Shown one piece after another: positions 31,034-40,194 of a stretch of 47,380 nucleotides of DNA. The position numbers and the translations under genes were made by a program. The notes under the pieces were generated by a model. That model searched no databases and was not told the DNA's origin. It worked only from the letters and a program-made list of their open reading frames with translations. The stretch spans positions 1 through 47,380 of IMG/VR virus record IMGVR_UViG_3300017917_000934; one strand, given 5' to 3'. The stretch's first letter is position 1. The number at the start of each line of letters is the position of its first letter. Source of the stretch: a virus.

Positions 31034-31041
31034 GATAAATA
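31034..31041 (+). promoter_or_regulatory. Late promoter octamer GATAAATA (gp14)
   Basis: An exact GATAAATA on the plus strand lies 21 nt before the gp14 ATG, with TTAGGAC between. It is back to back with the minus-strand early promoter at 31000-31028, so early and late transcription diverge from one short region. Confidence 0.75.
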
Positions 31042-31062
31042 CTAGATAATTAGGACAAATTA

Positions 31063-32517
31063 ATGCCTCGTTTAAGTTTATACCGTCCAAATAAGGGCTA
31101 CGATTATCAATTTTTTGACAAGACCATAAGTGAAATGTTCACTGTTGGCGGTGTTGATATTAATCTACACAAGTATCTAGGCCCAGAAAGCACTGGATTT
31201 GTCAGCAATACAGAACCAGGTACTACTGGTATTACAGCCATTCAAGATCTGCTGTTCTTAGAAAACCGTGATCGCAAGTACGATACTAGTATCTACACCA
31301 TGCGTACACTGTTTCGTATCAATGACAGTGACTTTGATCTAACACAGTTTGGCTTATTTTTGACAGGCGACACAGTGTTTGCCGTGTTTCATCTAAACGA
31401 CATGTTAGACACATTAGGTCGTAAGATTATGGTAGGCGATGTCTTAGAAATGCCTTTTCTAAAAGATTACTATCCGTTAGATGATACTATACCTGTAGCA
31501 CTTAAACGTTTTTATGTAGTACAAGATGCTACACGTGCGGCAGAAGGTTTTAGCCCGCTTTGGTATCCACACCTATGGCGTGTTAAACTAGCACCATTAG
31601 TAGACAGTCAAGAATATAAAGATATTATTAATAATATTGACATGAATGGTGATGGTGTTGTTGATGATAGAGATCGCGCACTTACAGATTTACTCAGCAC
31701 CTACAATAAACTTATCGAAATCAACGACGCTGTTATAGAACGTGCCGAAGATGATGTTCCTAAGTCAGGTTACGATACTAGCACAATTTATACCCTGGCA
31801 GTAGGACCAGATCATTTACCTAGTGATCCTAATGGCTTAGATGCTAGTCAGGCAACAAATACTCTAGGCGGTGCTGTAATTGACGCTAGTTCTACAGTAG
31901 ACGATGCTAGTGACCAATACCTAACATCTACAGTTAAGGTAGAAGGATACTTAACAGGTGACGGATTACCGCCAAATGGGTTTGGTGTATCTGCAGGTAT
32001 AAGTTTCCCAACTAGTCCGCAACAAGGCGATTTCTATTTACGTTTAGATTATCAACCCAATCGATTGTTCCGTTATGATGGTCGTCGTTGGGTTAAGGTA
32101 GAAGATGCAGTGCGTACAAACCTAACTCCAGGTATAAACAATACAACACAGCGCAGTGGCTTTGTAAACAATCAAGAGAAGTTTATGAGCAACGCAGCGG
32201 CTTGGGACGGAATACGTGTATCGAGTCCATACACAGCACCAGCCAATGCGTCTACTATATCGTTCACCCTAAGCAACGTAAGTCCTTATGCTACAGTAGT
32301 GACCAAGGTACCTTATGTAAGTACCTATGGTATAAGAACAAAATTAAACGGTATTCCTATTGTTAACACTATGGGCAACACCGGCGGTAATATAAGTTTT
32401 ACAATTACAAGTCAGCCAAGCATTGGCGACTTCTTAGAGTATACAGTTTATACTCATGTGATTAATCAACGTCAGGGTCTGAGTCAAATCCTACGTCCAA
32501 GTGCGGATAACATATAA
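31063..32517 (+). CDS. 14: gp14, neck protein
   Basis: Together with gp13 it forms the neck that receives the tail. The 484-residue protein (T4 gp14 is 256) starts LSLYRPNKGYDYQFFDKTIS. It continues with GGVDINLHKYLGP, IQDLLFLENRDRKYDTSIYT, FDLTQFGLFLTGDTVFAVFH then LNDMLDTLGRKIMVGDVLEM, and VALKRFYVVQDATRAAEGFS then WYPHLWRVK, the marine T4-like gp14 layout. An EF-hand-like loop DMNGDGVVDDRD lies at 193-204. Residues about 310-350 contain a GDFYLRLDYQPNRLFRYDGR-then-RW module also seen in the sheath, and the C-terminus has an added beta domain. It is on the plus strand, opposite most structural genes. Confidence 0.85.
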   Translation: MPRLSLYRPNKGYDYQFFDKTISEMFTVGGVDINLHKYLGPESTGFVSNTEPGTTGITAIQDLLFLENRDRKYDTSIYTMRTLFRINDSDFDLTQFGLFLTGDTVFAVFHLNDMLDTLGRKIMVGDVLEMPFLKDYYPLDDTIPVALKRFYVVQDATRAAEGFSPLWYPHLWRVKLAPLVDSQEYKDIINNIDMNGDGVVDDRDRALTDLLSTYNKLIEINDAVIERAEDDVPKSGYDTSTIYTLAVGPDHLPSDPNGLDASQATNTLGGAVIDASSTVDDASDQYLTSTVKVEGYLTGDGLPPNGFGVSAGISFPTSPQQGDFYLRLDYQPNRLFRYDGRRWVKVEDAVRTNLTPGINNTTQRSGFVNNQEKFMSNAAAWDGIRVSSPYTAPANASTISFTLSNVSPYATVVTKVPYVSTYGIRTKLNGIPIVNTMGNTGGNISFTITSQPSIGDFLEYTVYTHVINQRQGLSQILRPSADNI

Positions 32518-33908
32518 TGGTAGCCAGTCAACAGTTTTTTTACGATGCGCAGATAGAACGCTTTTTAGCACAGTTTATTCGCATGGTATCAGGATTTCAA
32601 GTAGAGTTTGGTAACAGCACTCTACAGCGTGTACCAGTGTACTGGGGCGATAGCAGTCGTCAAGTACAAATGATCCTAAGTAACAACTCAGCAGGTAGCG
32701 TACTGCCCACAGTACCTGCTATGACTGTGTATATTAACAATATCACTTACGATAGAGACCGTGTGCAGGAGCCAACCTTTGTTGGACACATGAACATTCG
32801 CGAACGTTACTACAACGAAGATACTCAAGAATTTGAAAATCGTCAAGGTAATGCGTTTACTATTGAACGTTTAATGCCTGTACCGTATACCATAGAACTC
32901 AAATTGGATATATGGACCAGCAACACTAAACAAAAACTACAGTTATTAGAACAACTAATTGTACTGTTTAATCCGGCTTTAGAAATCCAATCAACTGACA
33001 ATTATATTGATTGGACTAGCCTTAGCGTAGTATATTTAGATAGCCCTAACTGGACTAGTCGTAGCGTGCCTATTGGTACAGAAAATCCTATCGATGTTGC
33101 TACCTTAACATTTAAACTTCCTGTATGGATAAGCCCTCCTGCTAAAGTTAAAAAACTTGGTGTTATACAGAAGATTATTGCCAGCATACATGATGCAGAT
33201 GGTAATCTAAGCGACGCAGTCTATAGTGAAGATAACCTACTAGGTGCTCGTCAATATTTTACTCCGTTAATGTATGGTGTGCTATTAATTGGCAATGCCT
33301 TAACCTTACTAAAAATTAGTGAGTTTGCCGACCCTCGTGACCCTACTGTAGAACCTCAGACCAAAGTCGGAACTAAAGATGATTGGCACAAACTAATTAA
33401 TATGTATGGTGAACTACAAAATGGTATCAGTCAAGTTAGATTACTTCAAGAAGATGGTTATACTGAAGTTATTGGCACTGTAGCATATAACCCTAGCGAC
33501 CCTACTCAGTTAATTTTTAATGTTGATGTTGACACAAAACCAACTAATACACTAACTGCTATTAATGCGATCATTAATCCTAAAACCATAGATCCTGCGA
33601 GTATTGCTAGTCCTGCAAATGGCACACGTTATTTAATATTAGACAGCATTGGTAGTTTTGATAATGTTCCCGGAGATGATGCAATAGCATGGCGTGGTTC
33701 AGATGGATCTGCGCTAGTAGCAAACGCAAATGACATAATTCAATACAACGGTGCTCGCTGGGTAGTATCATTTGACAGCCAGTCAACTTCGACGTTACAA
33801 TATGTAAGCAACCTGACTACAGGTGTTCAATACAAATGGAATGGTACTCAATGGCTAAAAAGTTACGAGGGCGAATACAAGGAAGGAACCTGGACGCTGG
33901 TGTTATAG
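32517..33908 (+). CDS. 15: gp15, tail completion and sheath stabiliser
   Basis: T4 gp15 caps the top of the tail. The 463-residue protein (T4 gp15 is 272) matches its pattern: QFFYDAQIERFLAQFIRMVS, then RVPVYWGDSSRQVQMIL, VPAMTVYINNITYDRDRVQE, PVPYTIELKLDIWTSNTKQK then LQLLEQLIVLFNPALEIQST, and VATLTFKLPVWISPPAKVKK. About 200 further residues follow, with a D-G-x-x-Y...IIQYNGARWVV module and a final VQYKWNGTQWLKSY, related to modules in the sheath and fibres. The ATG overlaps the gp14 stop (TAATG). Its 3' end overlaps the Nudix gene by about 60-70 nt. Confidence 0.87.
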   Translation: MVASQQFFYDAQIERFLAQFIRMVSGFQVEFGNSTLQRVPVYWGDSSRQVQMILSNNSAGSVLPTVPAMTVYINNITYDRDRVQEPTFVGHMNIRERYYNEDTQEFENRQGNAFTIERLMPVPYTIELKLDIWTSNTKQKLQLLEQLIVLFNPALEIQSTDNYIDWTSLSVVYLDSPNWTSRSVPIGTENPIDVATLTFKLPVWISPPAKVKKLGVIQKIIASIHDADGNLSDAVYSEDNLLGARQYFTPLMYGVLLIGNALTLLKISEFADPRDPTVEPQTKVGTKDDWHKLINMYGELQNGISQVRLLQEDGYTEVIGTVAYNPSDPTQLIFNVDVDTKPTNTLTAINAIINPKTIDPASIASPANGTRYLILDSIGSFDNVPGDDAIAWRGSDGSALVANANDIIQYNGARWVVSFDSQSTSTLQYVSNLTTGVQYKWNGTQWLKSYEGEYKEGTWTLVL

Positions 33909-34318
33909 AGGGCGTAGGTACTTTCATTTACAGTACTAGCACACATCGTTATTTGTTCTTATTACGTAATACAAAAAAATATTCAGGTACTTGGGGTCTT
34001 GCGGGCGGAGGCATAGAACCAGGTGAACAGTTATTATCTAGTCTATATCGAGAACTTGACGAAGAATTAGGCTATGATTTTTCAGAAACTAAAGTTATAC
34101 CTATAGAAAAGTTTACCAGCGACAACGGCCATTTCATTTATCACACGTTTCTTATTCCAGTAGAAGAAGAATTTGTACCTGTGCTTAACAATGAACATCG
34201 TGGTTATTGTTGGGTAGGGTTAGAAGATCATCCTAAACCTTTACATCCAGGAGTTTGGCGTACTATTAATTTTGCTAGTGTTGTGGATAAAATTAAAACG
34301 TTAGAAGAAGTACTATAA
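33836..34318 (+). CDS. Nudix hydrolase
   Basis: Nudix enzymes cleave nucleoside diphosphate-X compounds (house-cleaning of nucleotides, sugar nucleotides, or RNA caps). The Nudix box is complete: GGIEPGEQLLSSLYRELDEE followed by LGYD, giving G-x5-E-x7-RE-x2-EE-x-G. Upstream is the strand YLFLLRNTKKYSGTWGLAGG. After the box come FIYHTFLIPVEEEFVPVLNN and HRGYCWVGLEDHPKPLHPGV. The start could be 33836 or the ATG at 33851; neither has a clear Shine-Dalgarno and both overlap gp15. Its stop overlaps the end of the minus-strand 244-aa gene by a few bases. Substrate unknown; T4 also encodes a Nudix enzyme, NudE. Confidence 0.88.
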   Translation: MEWYSMAKKLRGRIQGRNLDAGVIEGVGTFIYSTSTHRYLFLLRNTKKYSGTWGLAGGGIEPGEQLLSSLYRELDEELGYDFSETKVIPIEKFTSDNGHFIYHTFLIPVEEEFVPVLNNEHRGYCWVGLEDHPKPLHPGVWRTINFASVVDKIKTLEEVL

Positions 34319-35047
34319 GTCGCAGTCTAATACCATTTGTCTAAAATCTATCTGTCTAAAATTCAAACAGTATTTTAGTGGTTCAGGAATAAGGTTAGTA
34401 CCTTTAGGTGTTACCCATACCCAATCAACATCATCGTATGTATCAAATAACCGTTTACGATTTGTTATCCATTCGTGGTGATCAATGTGCAGGTCTTTAG
34501 AGTCGTATCCTTTGGTGCCTGCGTATACATTGTTGTTCCATCCGGGCTCCTGCCCGTCAAAACCTAACAAATATATTTTTTTATGTTCATCAAATGCAGC
34601 AATATATGCTGCTGTGGTTCCAGCATCTGCATAAACATCATAAGGTATAAGATAAAACTTGCCCGGAAACTCTAATAGGTGAATCGCACTAGAATAGACT
34701 ATATGATCATTGGTATAACCGCTGTCGGCTATCTCATCAACTATACCATTATTACCTACTGCTATTAAAAAGTCAGGGTTAAAATCTCTGTATAGAGCAT
34801 TACATCCGTAAGTTTGTACAGTTTTTGCTCCTAACAGTCCACTAGGCTTTTTAAACTCTTGAAGATTAAATCCCTGTCTGTTTATACCATTACCTATTAC
34901 TATAGCAGTATTAGATATCTGTCTATTAGATACTTTGTTAGGAACATTTTCTGTGGTGGTACGCCACATACCACCTTCCATTTTTCTTTCTACAATAATA
35001 TCTTCACCAAGGTATCCTCGACGATATTTTTTATTTAGATGTAACAT
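34313..35047 (-). CDS. DUF115 / sialyltransferase-like protein (244 aa)
   Basis: No function is certain. After a basic N-terminal region, residues 45-130 read TAIVIGNGINRQGFNLQEFK, then VQTYGCNALYRDFNPDFLIA then VGNNGIVDEIADSGY. The order IGNG-x-(N/S)R...YGCNA-x-YRDF-x-PD is that of DUF115/CST-I-like proteins, some of which are glycosyltransferases that bind a nucleotide sugar. Later KIYLLGFDGQEPG and WITNRKRLFDTYDDVDWVWV complete an alpha/beta fold. It lies directly downstream of the largest fibre gene (9 nt), so glycosylation of the fibre is an attractive inference, and ends against the Nudix gene. Confidence 0.5.
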   Translation of the reverse strand: MLHLNKKYRRGYLGEDIIVERKMEGGMWRTTTENVPNKVSNRQISNTAIVIGNGINRQGFNLQEFKKPSGLLGAKTVQTYGCNALYRDFNPDFLIAVGNNGIVDEIADSGYTNDHIVYSSAIHLLEFPGKFYLIPYDVYADAGTTAAYIAAFDEHKKIYLLGFDGQEPGWNNNVYAGTKGYDSKDLHIDHHEWITNRKRLFDTYDDVDWVWVTPKGTNLIPEPLKYCLNFRQIDFRQMVLDCDL

Positions 35048-35056
35048 TGATTACCT

Positions 35057-38000
35057 TTAAACAATAAATGTTCCCATGGCTTTAACATTAGCATTAGTAA
35101 TATTAGTTGTTGTAGTCCAGTAAAGTTGAACATTACTGCCCACTACGTTAGCAGTAACACCGCCCATTTCAACACCGTTGCTTACCACTGCATAGGTTGT
35201 AACAAAAGCATTTCCTTGTCCATCCGCCGTTACCATAGTTTCCATACTCTGGAAGTTTGTAGTTCCACGTTTAGCACTGATCAAGAACTTAGCAGTGGTG
35301 TAGGCTGTCTGACTGTAGGTTGCAATCACATATGGTGTGTTGTTTGCCGCAATATTAGTTGCTGTTTGTGTGTATGTTGTCTTGCCGCCTGTTAAGAACT
35401 CAAAATCACCAACTTTATTGATCTGTGCTTGTTTTGTTGTAGCACTTACACCGCTCCAGAATTCAAGCGCAGTGTCGCTAGCAATAAATTGTTGTAGACC
35501 ATTACCGTTTGCTAAAGAAGATACTGTTGATGTTGTTGTTAGAACACGTGCATCAATTACATCATCTGGTGCTGGTGGTTCTGTGAAGGTTAATGTTGTA
35601 CCACTTACACTGTATGCCAGTGTTGGGAACTGTACAACACCGTTAATACTTACTATTGTGCCAGCAGTAGTGCTATTTGCTTGAAGTGTAAATGTAGTAT
35701 TTGTGCCGTCTACATTACCAAATCCGCCAGCAGTATTGCCAGAGAATTGGCGACTACTTACTACAGTAAATACAGATCCTGCTGTTTGCCATTGACTACC
35801 ATCATAGAACTCCATGTTCTGAATAGTAGTATTAAAGCGGATCATACCAGCAACATCAATATTGCCTGTTGCTCCTGGACGTTGACCTGTGCTACCAACT
35901 GGTAATAACAACGAATCTACACCGTTAATCTTAAGTGTGCTACCCAACTGAGGAGCAACGTTGCTACCGCCAATTATTACAGCACCTTGGGCAGTGTCCG
36001 CATAAATCAGGCTAGTTGTAGCAACACCTCTAACTTGGAACGGATCTGCTGTTTGTCCACTGTTAAATACAGCGCCACCGCCCGCACGTAAATTACCGCC
36101 AATACCAACACCACCTACTACTTGGAATGCTCCTGTGGTTGTACTTGTGCTAGTAGTTGCATAACGAATTCTTAAATTACCATTGGTTCCAACGTTGCCG
36201 TCAAATCTTGCAACTTCTGCTGTGGATTCAGTACTACCTAAGAAGAAGATAATATCATTTGGAGCAGTGGCTACACCAATCACCAGATTACCGCCAGATA
36301 CAGCAGTGTTACCTTGTACATACAAGTAACCGTCGTTGGCTTTAGTTATACCATAAGCCGCTTGGTTGTAGTTAATACCGTTAATACCAAAGTCAATATA
36401 GTTTGTACTATCGTTACCGTTGCTTGATGTTGCAATAAAGTCAGAACTTGCACCAGTTCCGGTGCTGATGTTCTGTTGGTTAACTTGACTATAGCCGTTA
36501 ATATTGCTAAAGAATTGTGCAGTGGCCTGTGGTAGGAATACTTCGCCAACTAAATCTTGACCAACAATAAATTGTTTACCTGCAACAACGTTAATATTAC
36601 CAGAAGCACTAATACCACCGTTTGGTACAACAATAGCACCAATACCTGTTGTAGTAGAGTCTGTTGCTGCATTAGCCCATAGTGTGCCAGATGCACGCAA
36701 ATCAGTAAACGACCCTGTTGATGCTGTAGCATTACCTATTGGTGTGGCATTAATTGCAGCAAATTGTGCTAGGCCACCGATCACGTTACCACTAAACGCA
36801 CCTATAGTACCTGTTATAGTAGCGCCACTATTACCAATTGTAACTGCTGATATATTGCCCACTGCTACTGTACTTGCAGTTAAGAAACTTGCACGAACAG
36901 TGCTGGCTAGTACGTTACCTGTAGTATTAATCTGACCTGCATTTAGTTGCGCTGTAGATATATTGCCACTGGTATTAATAAATCCTGTTGAGTTAATGCT
37001 ACCAAACGAACCTTGGCTGGCCATAACGTTACCAGCAGTGTTAAAGTATACTGCACCACCCGATGTTGATTGTGTAATATTACCAATTACATTTACCCAA
37101 GATCCACTTATTGCACCTAGTAATCCCAGATCAACGTTTCCGTTGACGTCTAAATAATTATAAATGCCGCTAGCAGCCAATACATTGCCGGACAAGTTAA
37201 TGCTTGCACCAGTGAACGTAGCACCTGTGTTACCAAAGTTTACTGCGGCAATATTTCCTACAGCCACAGTACTTGCAGTTAAGAAACTAGCACCAACTGT
37301 ACTTGCTAACACATTACCTGTCACATTTAAGAAACCAGTGATAGTTTCATTACCGTTTACTGTAAGTGCGTTAAATGTACCCGCAGCTGCTAATACGTTA
37401 CCACTTAGGTTAATACTTGCACCAGTAAATGTAGCACCTACGTTACCGAATACTGCTGCAGATACATTACCAAATACTACATCGTCTGCTGAAAGATAAT
37501 TTGTAATAATTGTACTAGCAAGTACATTACCAGTAGTGTTGATCTGACCTGCATTTAATTGTGCAGTAGATATATTACCACTGGTATTAAAGTAACCAGT
37601 TGATGTAATACCACCGTTAACTGTTAGTGCGTTGAATGTACCTGCTTGTCCTAATACGTTGCCTGTACTGTTTAGTTGCGCCGCTACTACAGTTCCTGCA
37701 ACACCAGCGCCACCTGCAACTTGTAGTGCACCTGTTGTTGTACTAGTTGCGGCTTGTGTATAAGTTAGTCTTAGATTACCTGCTAGCAATGGGTCATATA
37801 TTGTGTCAGCATTAAAAGGTACAGTGGCAGTAGGCTCAGCACGAACGTTACTGAAGAATTTCCAAGTATAATCACTTGCATCGCGTACCAACCCAGTATG
37901 TTGATAAGCATTACCTGTTCCAGTAACTGGATCAGGACCAACAAACTGACTGAATACACCTATGTCGTATGTGTATGGGAATGTGTTACTTGCTGTTAGG

Positions 38001-40087
38001 TATAGTAGTGGATCTTGAACCGTAATTAATTGTTCTGTCACACCAAAGATATTACTTGCATAGATGTTGCCGCCTATCCAAAGGTCTTTGGCAATACTTG
38101 CACCACCTGCAATTCTTAACGCACCGCTAGAACCTGTTGGTTCAGTAGCGTTTGTGGTATTGGTTATAGATGTTATGCCACCCACAGTAACAGTATTATT
38201 AAACTGTGCTGCACCTGCTGAGGTTATAGAACCCGCAATATTTGCATTTCCAGAAACACTAATGCCGCCATTAGGTACTACAATAGCACCTGTACCCTGT
38301 GTTGTTGTTGCTATACTTGCATTGGCCCATAAATTATTATTAACACCTAGTATACTTAAAGTACCAGTAGCACCTAATATATTACCAGTTACGTTTAAGA
38401 AGCCAGTTACTGACTCATTACCATTTACAGTTAAAGCATTAAACACACCAGCAGTCGCTAGTACGTTACCTGTAGTATTAAATTGACTTGCTGTAACTAC
38501 AGCGGCCATTACGTTGCCAGTTACGTTTAAGAAACCAGTTACTGATTCATTACCATTTACAGTTAAAGCATTAAACACACCAGCAGTTGCTAGTACATTA
38601 CCTGTAGTGTTGATCTGGCCAGCATTTAGTTGTGCTGTGCTTATGTTACCACTTGTATTAATATAACCTGTGGAATTTATAGACCCAAATGAGCCTTGAG
38701 CAGCCATCACGTTACCGCTGGTATTGAAGTATACTGCGCCGCCCGATGATGACTGTGTTATGTTACCTCTTACAGTGTGAAATGCTCCTCCTACTGCACC
38801 TACTGTACCAATGTTTAAATTGCCAGCAATACCTGTACCACCTGCAATAATTACAGCACCAGTACCAGTGGTTGTTGATGTAATTGAACTGTTTGCATAA
38901 ATTACACCAGTTGCTTCAATGCCGCCAACATCAGCAGTAAGAGCAATAATATTGCCACCTACATTTAAGAAGCCAGTTACAGTTTCATTACCGTTAACGG
39001 TTAATCCAGATAGAGTTCCTGCGGCACCTAAGATGTTACCTGTTACATTTAAGAAACCAGTTACCGTTTCATTGCCATTAACAGTTAGTGCATTAAATGT
39101 ACCAGCAGTTGCTAGTACGTTACCTGTAGTGTTAATTTGACCAGCATTTAATTGTGCTGTCATTACGTTACCGGTTACATTTAAGAATCCAGTTACTGAC
39201 TCATTACCGTTAACTGTTAGTCCAGACAGTGTACCTGCAGCACCTAAAATATTACCAGTTACATTTAAGAAACCAGTTACTGACTCATTACCGTTTACTG
39301 TTAATCCGTTAAATACACCGGCTGTAGCAAGTACATTACCGGTAGTATTAATTTGTCCTGCATTTAATTGTGCTGTGCTGATATTACCTGAGGTATTAAA
39401 ATATCCTGTTGATGTAATACCACCGTTAACTGTTAGTGCGTTGAATGTGCCTGCGGCCGCTAATACGTTTGCAGATAAGTTTATGCTTGCACCAACGTAA
39501 GTTGCACCTACATTACCAAATAATGAAGCACTGACATTACCAAATACCACATCATCTGCTGAAAGATAATTTGTAATTACTGTGCTAGCAAGTAGGTTAC
39601 CTGATAAATTTAGACTTGACGCAGTAATCGCAGAATTAACACTCAACGACCCTGCACGAATTGCATAATCAACGCCAATGTTACCAACGTGTAAGTTAGC
39701 GAAATTGCTGGCTACAACGTTACCATATGTTGTACCAGTTTCTGTTGTACCTATTAAGCGGAATTCTTTAAATGGTTCAGCCCATACTATGGCTTGATTT
39801 TGATCAGTACCTCTGTTTAGTACGAGACCAATGTCACGATTGTTTGTGCCGCTGAATCCATTGTTTAGTGTTACTAGTGGATCGTTAACGTAAGTGTTTG
39901 TACTAGCAATAGTAGTATAAGCACTAGTACCTAAAACAAACAAGTTACCTGAAATGAGTAAGTCACCGGGAACTGTAACGTTACTTGCAAATAAACTACC
40001 TGTGATTGACCCTGGGGCAATTTTTTGATAACCTATAATAGTTGCATTATAGATTTGATTGTTAAAAATTCGGGTTAAAGCCGCCAT
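35057..40087 (-). CDS. Very large repetitive tail fibre protein (1676 aa)
   Basis: A long fibre built of short beta repeats rich in Gly, Asn, Thr, Ala and Val. Residues 25-130 form an N-terminal module (LISGNLFVLGTS...TNTYVNDPLVTLNNGFSGTN) also present in the 222-aa protein, probably the attachment end. Then come many units of the type LTVNGNE(S/T)VTGFLNVTGN (seven copies), AQLNAGQINTTGNVLA (five copies) and TSGNISTAQLNAG. Near the C-terminus lie MIRFNTTIQNMEFYDGSQWQ, an NGVVQFPTLAYSV module and a final domain shared with the 482-aa protein. It likely forms a trimeric beta-structured shaft with a receptor-binding tip. A leader of 107 nt with octamer CATAAATA precedes it; GCGGAG is the ribosome site. 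Confidence 0.88.
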   Translation of the reverse strand: MAALTRIFNNQIYNATIIGYQKIAPGSITGSLFASNVTVPGDLLISGNLFVLGTSAYTTIASTNTYVNDPLVTLNNGFSGTNNRDIGLVLNRGTDQNQAIVWAEPFKEFRLIGTTETGTTYGNVVASNFANLHVGNIGVDYAIRAGSLSVNSAITASSLNLSGNLLASTVITNYLSADDVVFGNVSASLFGNVGATYVGASINLSANVLAAAGTFNALTVNGGITSTGYFNTSGNISTAQLNAGQINTTGNVLATAGVFNGLTVNGNESVTGFLNVTGNILGAAGTLSGLTVNGNESVTGFLNVTGNVMTAQLNAGQINTTGNVLATAGTFNALTVNGNETVTGFLNVTGNILGAAGTLSGLTVNGNETVTGFLNVGGNIIALTADVGGIEATGVIYANSSITSTTTGTGAVIIAGGTGIAGNLNIGTVGAVGGAFHTVRGNITQSSSGGAVYFNTSGNVMAAQGSFGSINSTGYINTSGNISTAQLNAGQINTTGNVLATAGVFNALTVNGNESVTGFLNVTGNVMAAVVTASQFNTTGNVLATAGVFNALTVNGNESVTGFLNVTGNILGATGTLSILGVNNNLWANASIATTTQGTGAIVVPNGGISVSGNANIAGSITSAGAAQFNNTVTVGGITSITNTTNATEPTGSSGALRIAGGASIAKDLWIGGNIYASNIFGVTEQLITVQDPLLYLTASNTFPYTYDIGVFSQFVGPDPVTGTGNAYQHTGLVRDASDYTWKFFSNVRAEPTATVPFNADTIYDPLLAGNLRLTYTQAATSTTTGALQVAGGAGVAGTVVAAQLNSTGNVLGQAGTFNALTVNGGITSTGYFNTSGNISTAQLNAGQINTTGNVLASTIITNYLSADDVVFGNVSAAVFGNVGATFTGASINLSGNVLAAAGTFNALTVNGNETITGFLNVTGNVLASTVGASFLTASTVAVGNIAAVNFGNTGATFTGASINLSGNVLAASGIYNYLDVNGNVDLGLLGAISGSWVNVIGNITQSTSGGAVYFNTAGNVMASQGSFGSINSTGFINTSGNISTAQLNAGQINTTGNVLASTVRASFLTASTVAVGNISAVTIGNSGATITGTIGAFSGNVIGGLAQFAAINATPIGNATASTGSFTDLRASGTLWANAATDSTTTGIGAIVVPNGGISASGNINVVAGKQFIVGQDLVGEVFLPQATAQFFSNINGYSQVNQQNISTGTGASSDFIATSSNGNDSTNYIDFGINGINYNQAAYGITKANDGYLYVQGNTAVSGGNLVIGVATAPNDIIFFLGSTESTAEVARFDGNVGTNGNLRIRYATTSTSTTTGAFQVVGGVGIGGNLRAGGGAVFNSGQTADPFQVRGVATTSLIYADTAQGAVIIGGSNVAPQLGSTLKINGVDSLLLPVGSTGQRPGATGNIDVAGMIRFNTTIQNMEFYDGSQWQTAGSVFTVVSSRQFSGNTAGGFGNVDGTNTTFTLQANSTTAGTIVSINGVVQFPTLAYSVSGTTLTFTEPPAPDDVIDARVLTTTSTVSSLANGNGLQQFIASDTALEFWSGVSATTKQAQINKVGDFEFLTGGKTTYTQTATNIAANNTPYVIATYSQTAYTTAKFLISAKRGTTNFQSMETMVTADGQGNAFVTTYAVVSNGVEMGGVTANVVGSNVQLYWTTTTNITNANVKAMGTFIV
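37318..39310 (-). repeat. DNA repeats within the fibre gene
   Basis: A unit of about 50 bp, beginning (plus strand) near AYRTTTAAGAARCCAGTTAC and continuing into TCATTACC, recurs at about 37322, 38390, 38520, 38957, 39045, 39175 and 39260. It is interspersed with a second unit (ATTTAATTGTGC type) of similar size. The copies encode the LTVNGNE(S/T)VTGFLNV and LNAGQINTTGNVLA peptides and are near-identical in DNA, so they could recombine and change fibre length. Confidence 0.8.
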
Positions 40088-40171
40088 GTATGACTCCGCA
40101 TTAAATTATATTTTCTACACTATAATTGCCTGCGGTTCCATGTTCCCCTTAGGCTAGATGTGTCTTTAGTG

Positions 40172-40179
40172 TATTTATG
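40172..40179 (-). promoter_or_regulatory. Late octamer CATAAATA (fibre gene)
   Basis: CATAAATA on the minus strand lies 84 nt before the fibre ATG at 40087. The leader contains a 7-bp inverted repeat (AATTATA / TATAATT, about 40105-40128) upstream of GCGGAG. Confidence 0.5.
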
Positions 40180-40194
40180 CGAATTTTTAGAAAA

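Noticed and set aside
36684-39140. Several plus-strand frames of 60-140 codons opposite the fibre gene
   Set aside because: They mirror the repeats of the fibre gene, share near-identical Pro/Val/Leu-rich peptides and lack promoters and ribosome sites.
37318-39310. CRISPR-like array
   Set aside because: Repeats are in frame within a fibre gene, with variable spacing and related rather than unique spacers; there are no cas genes.
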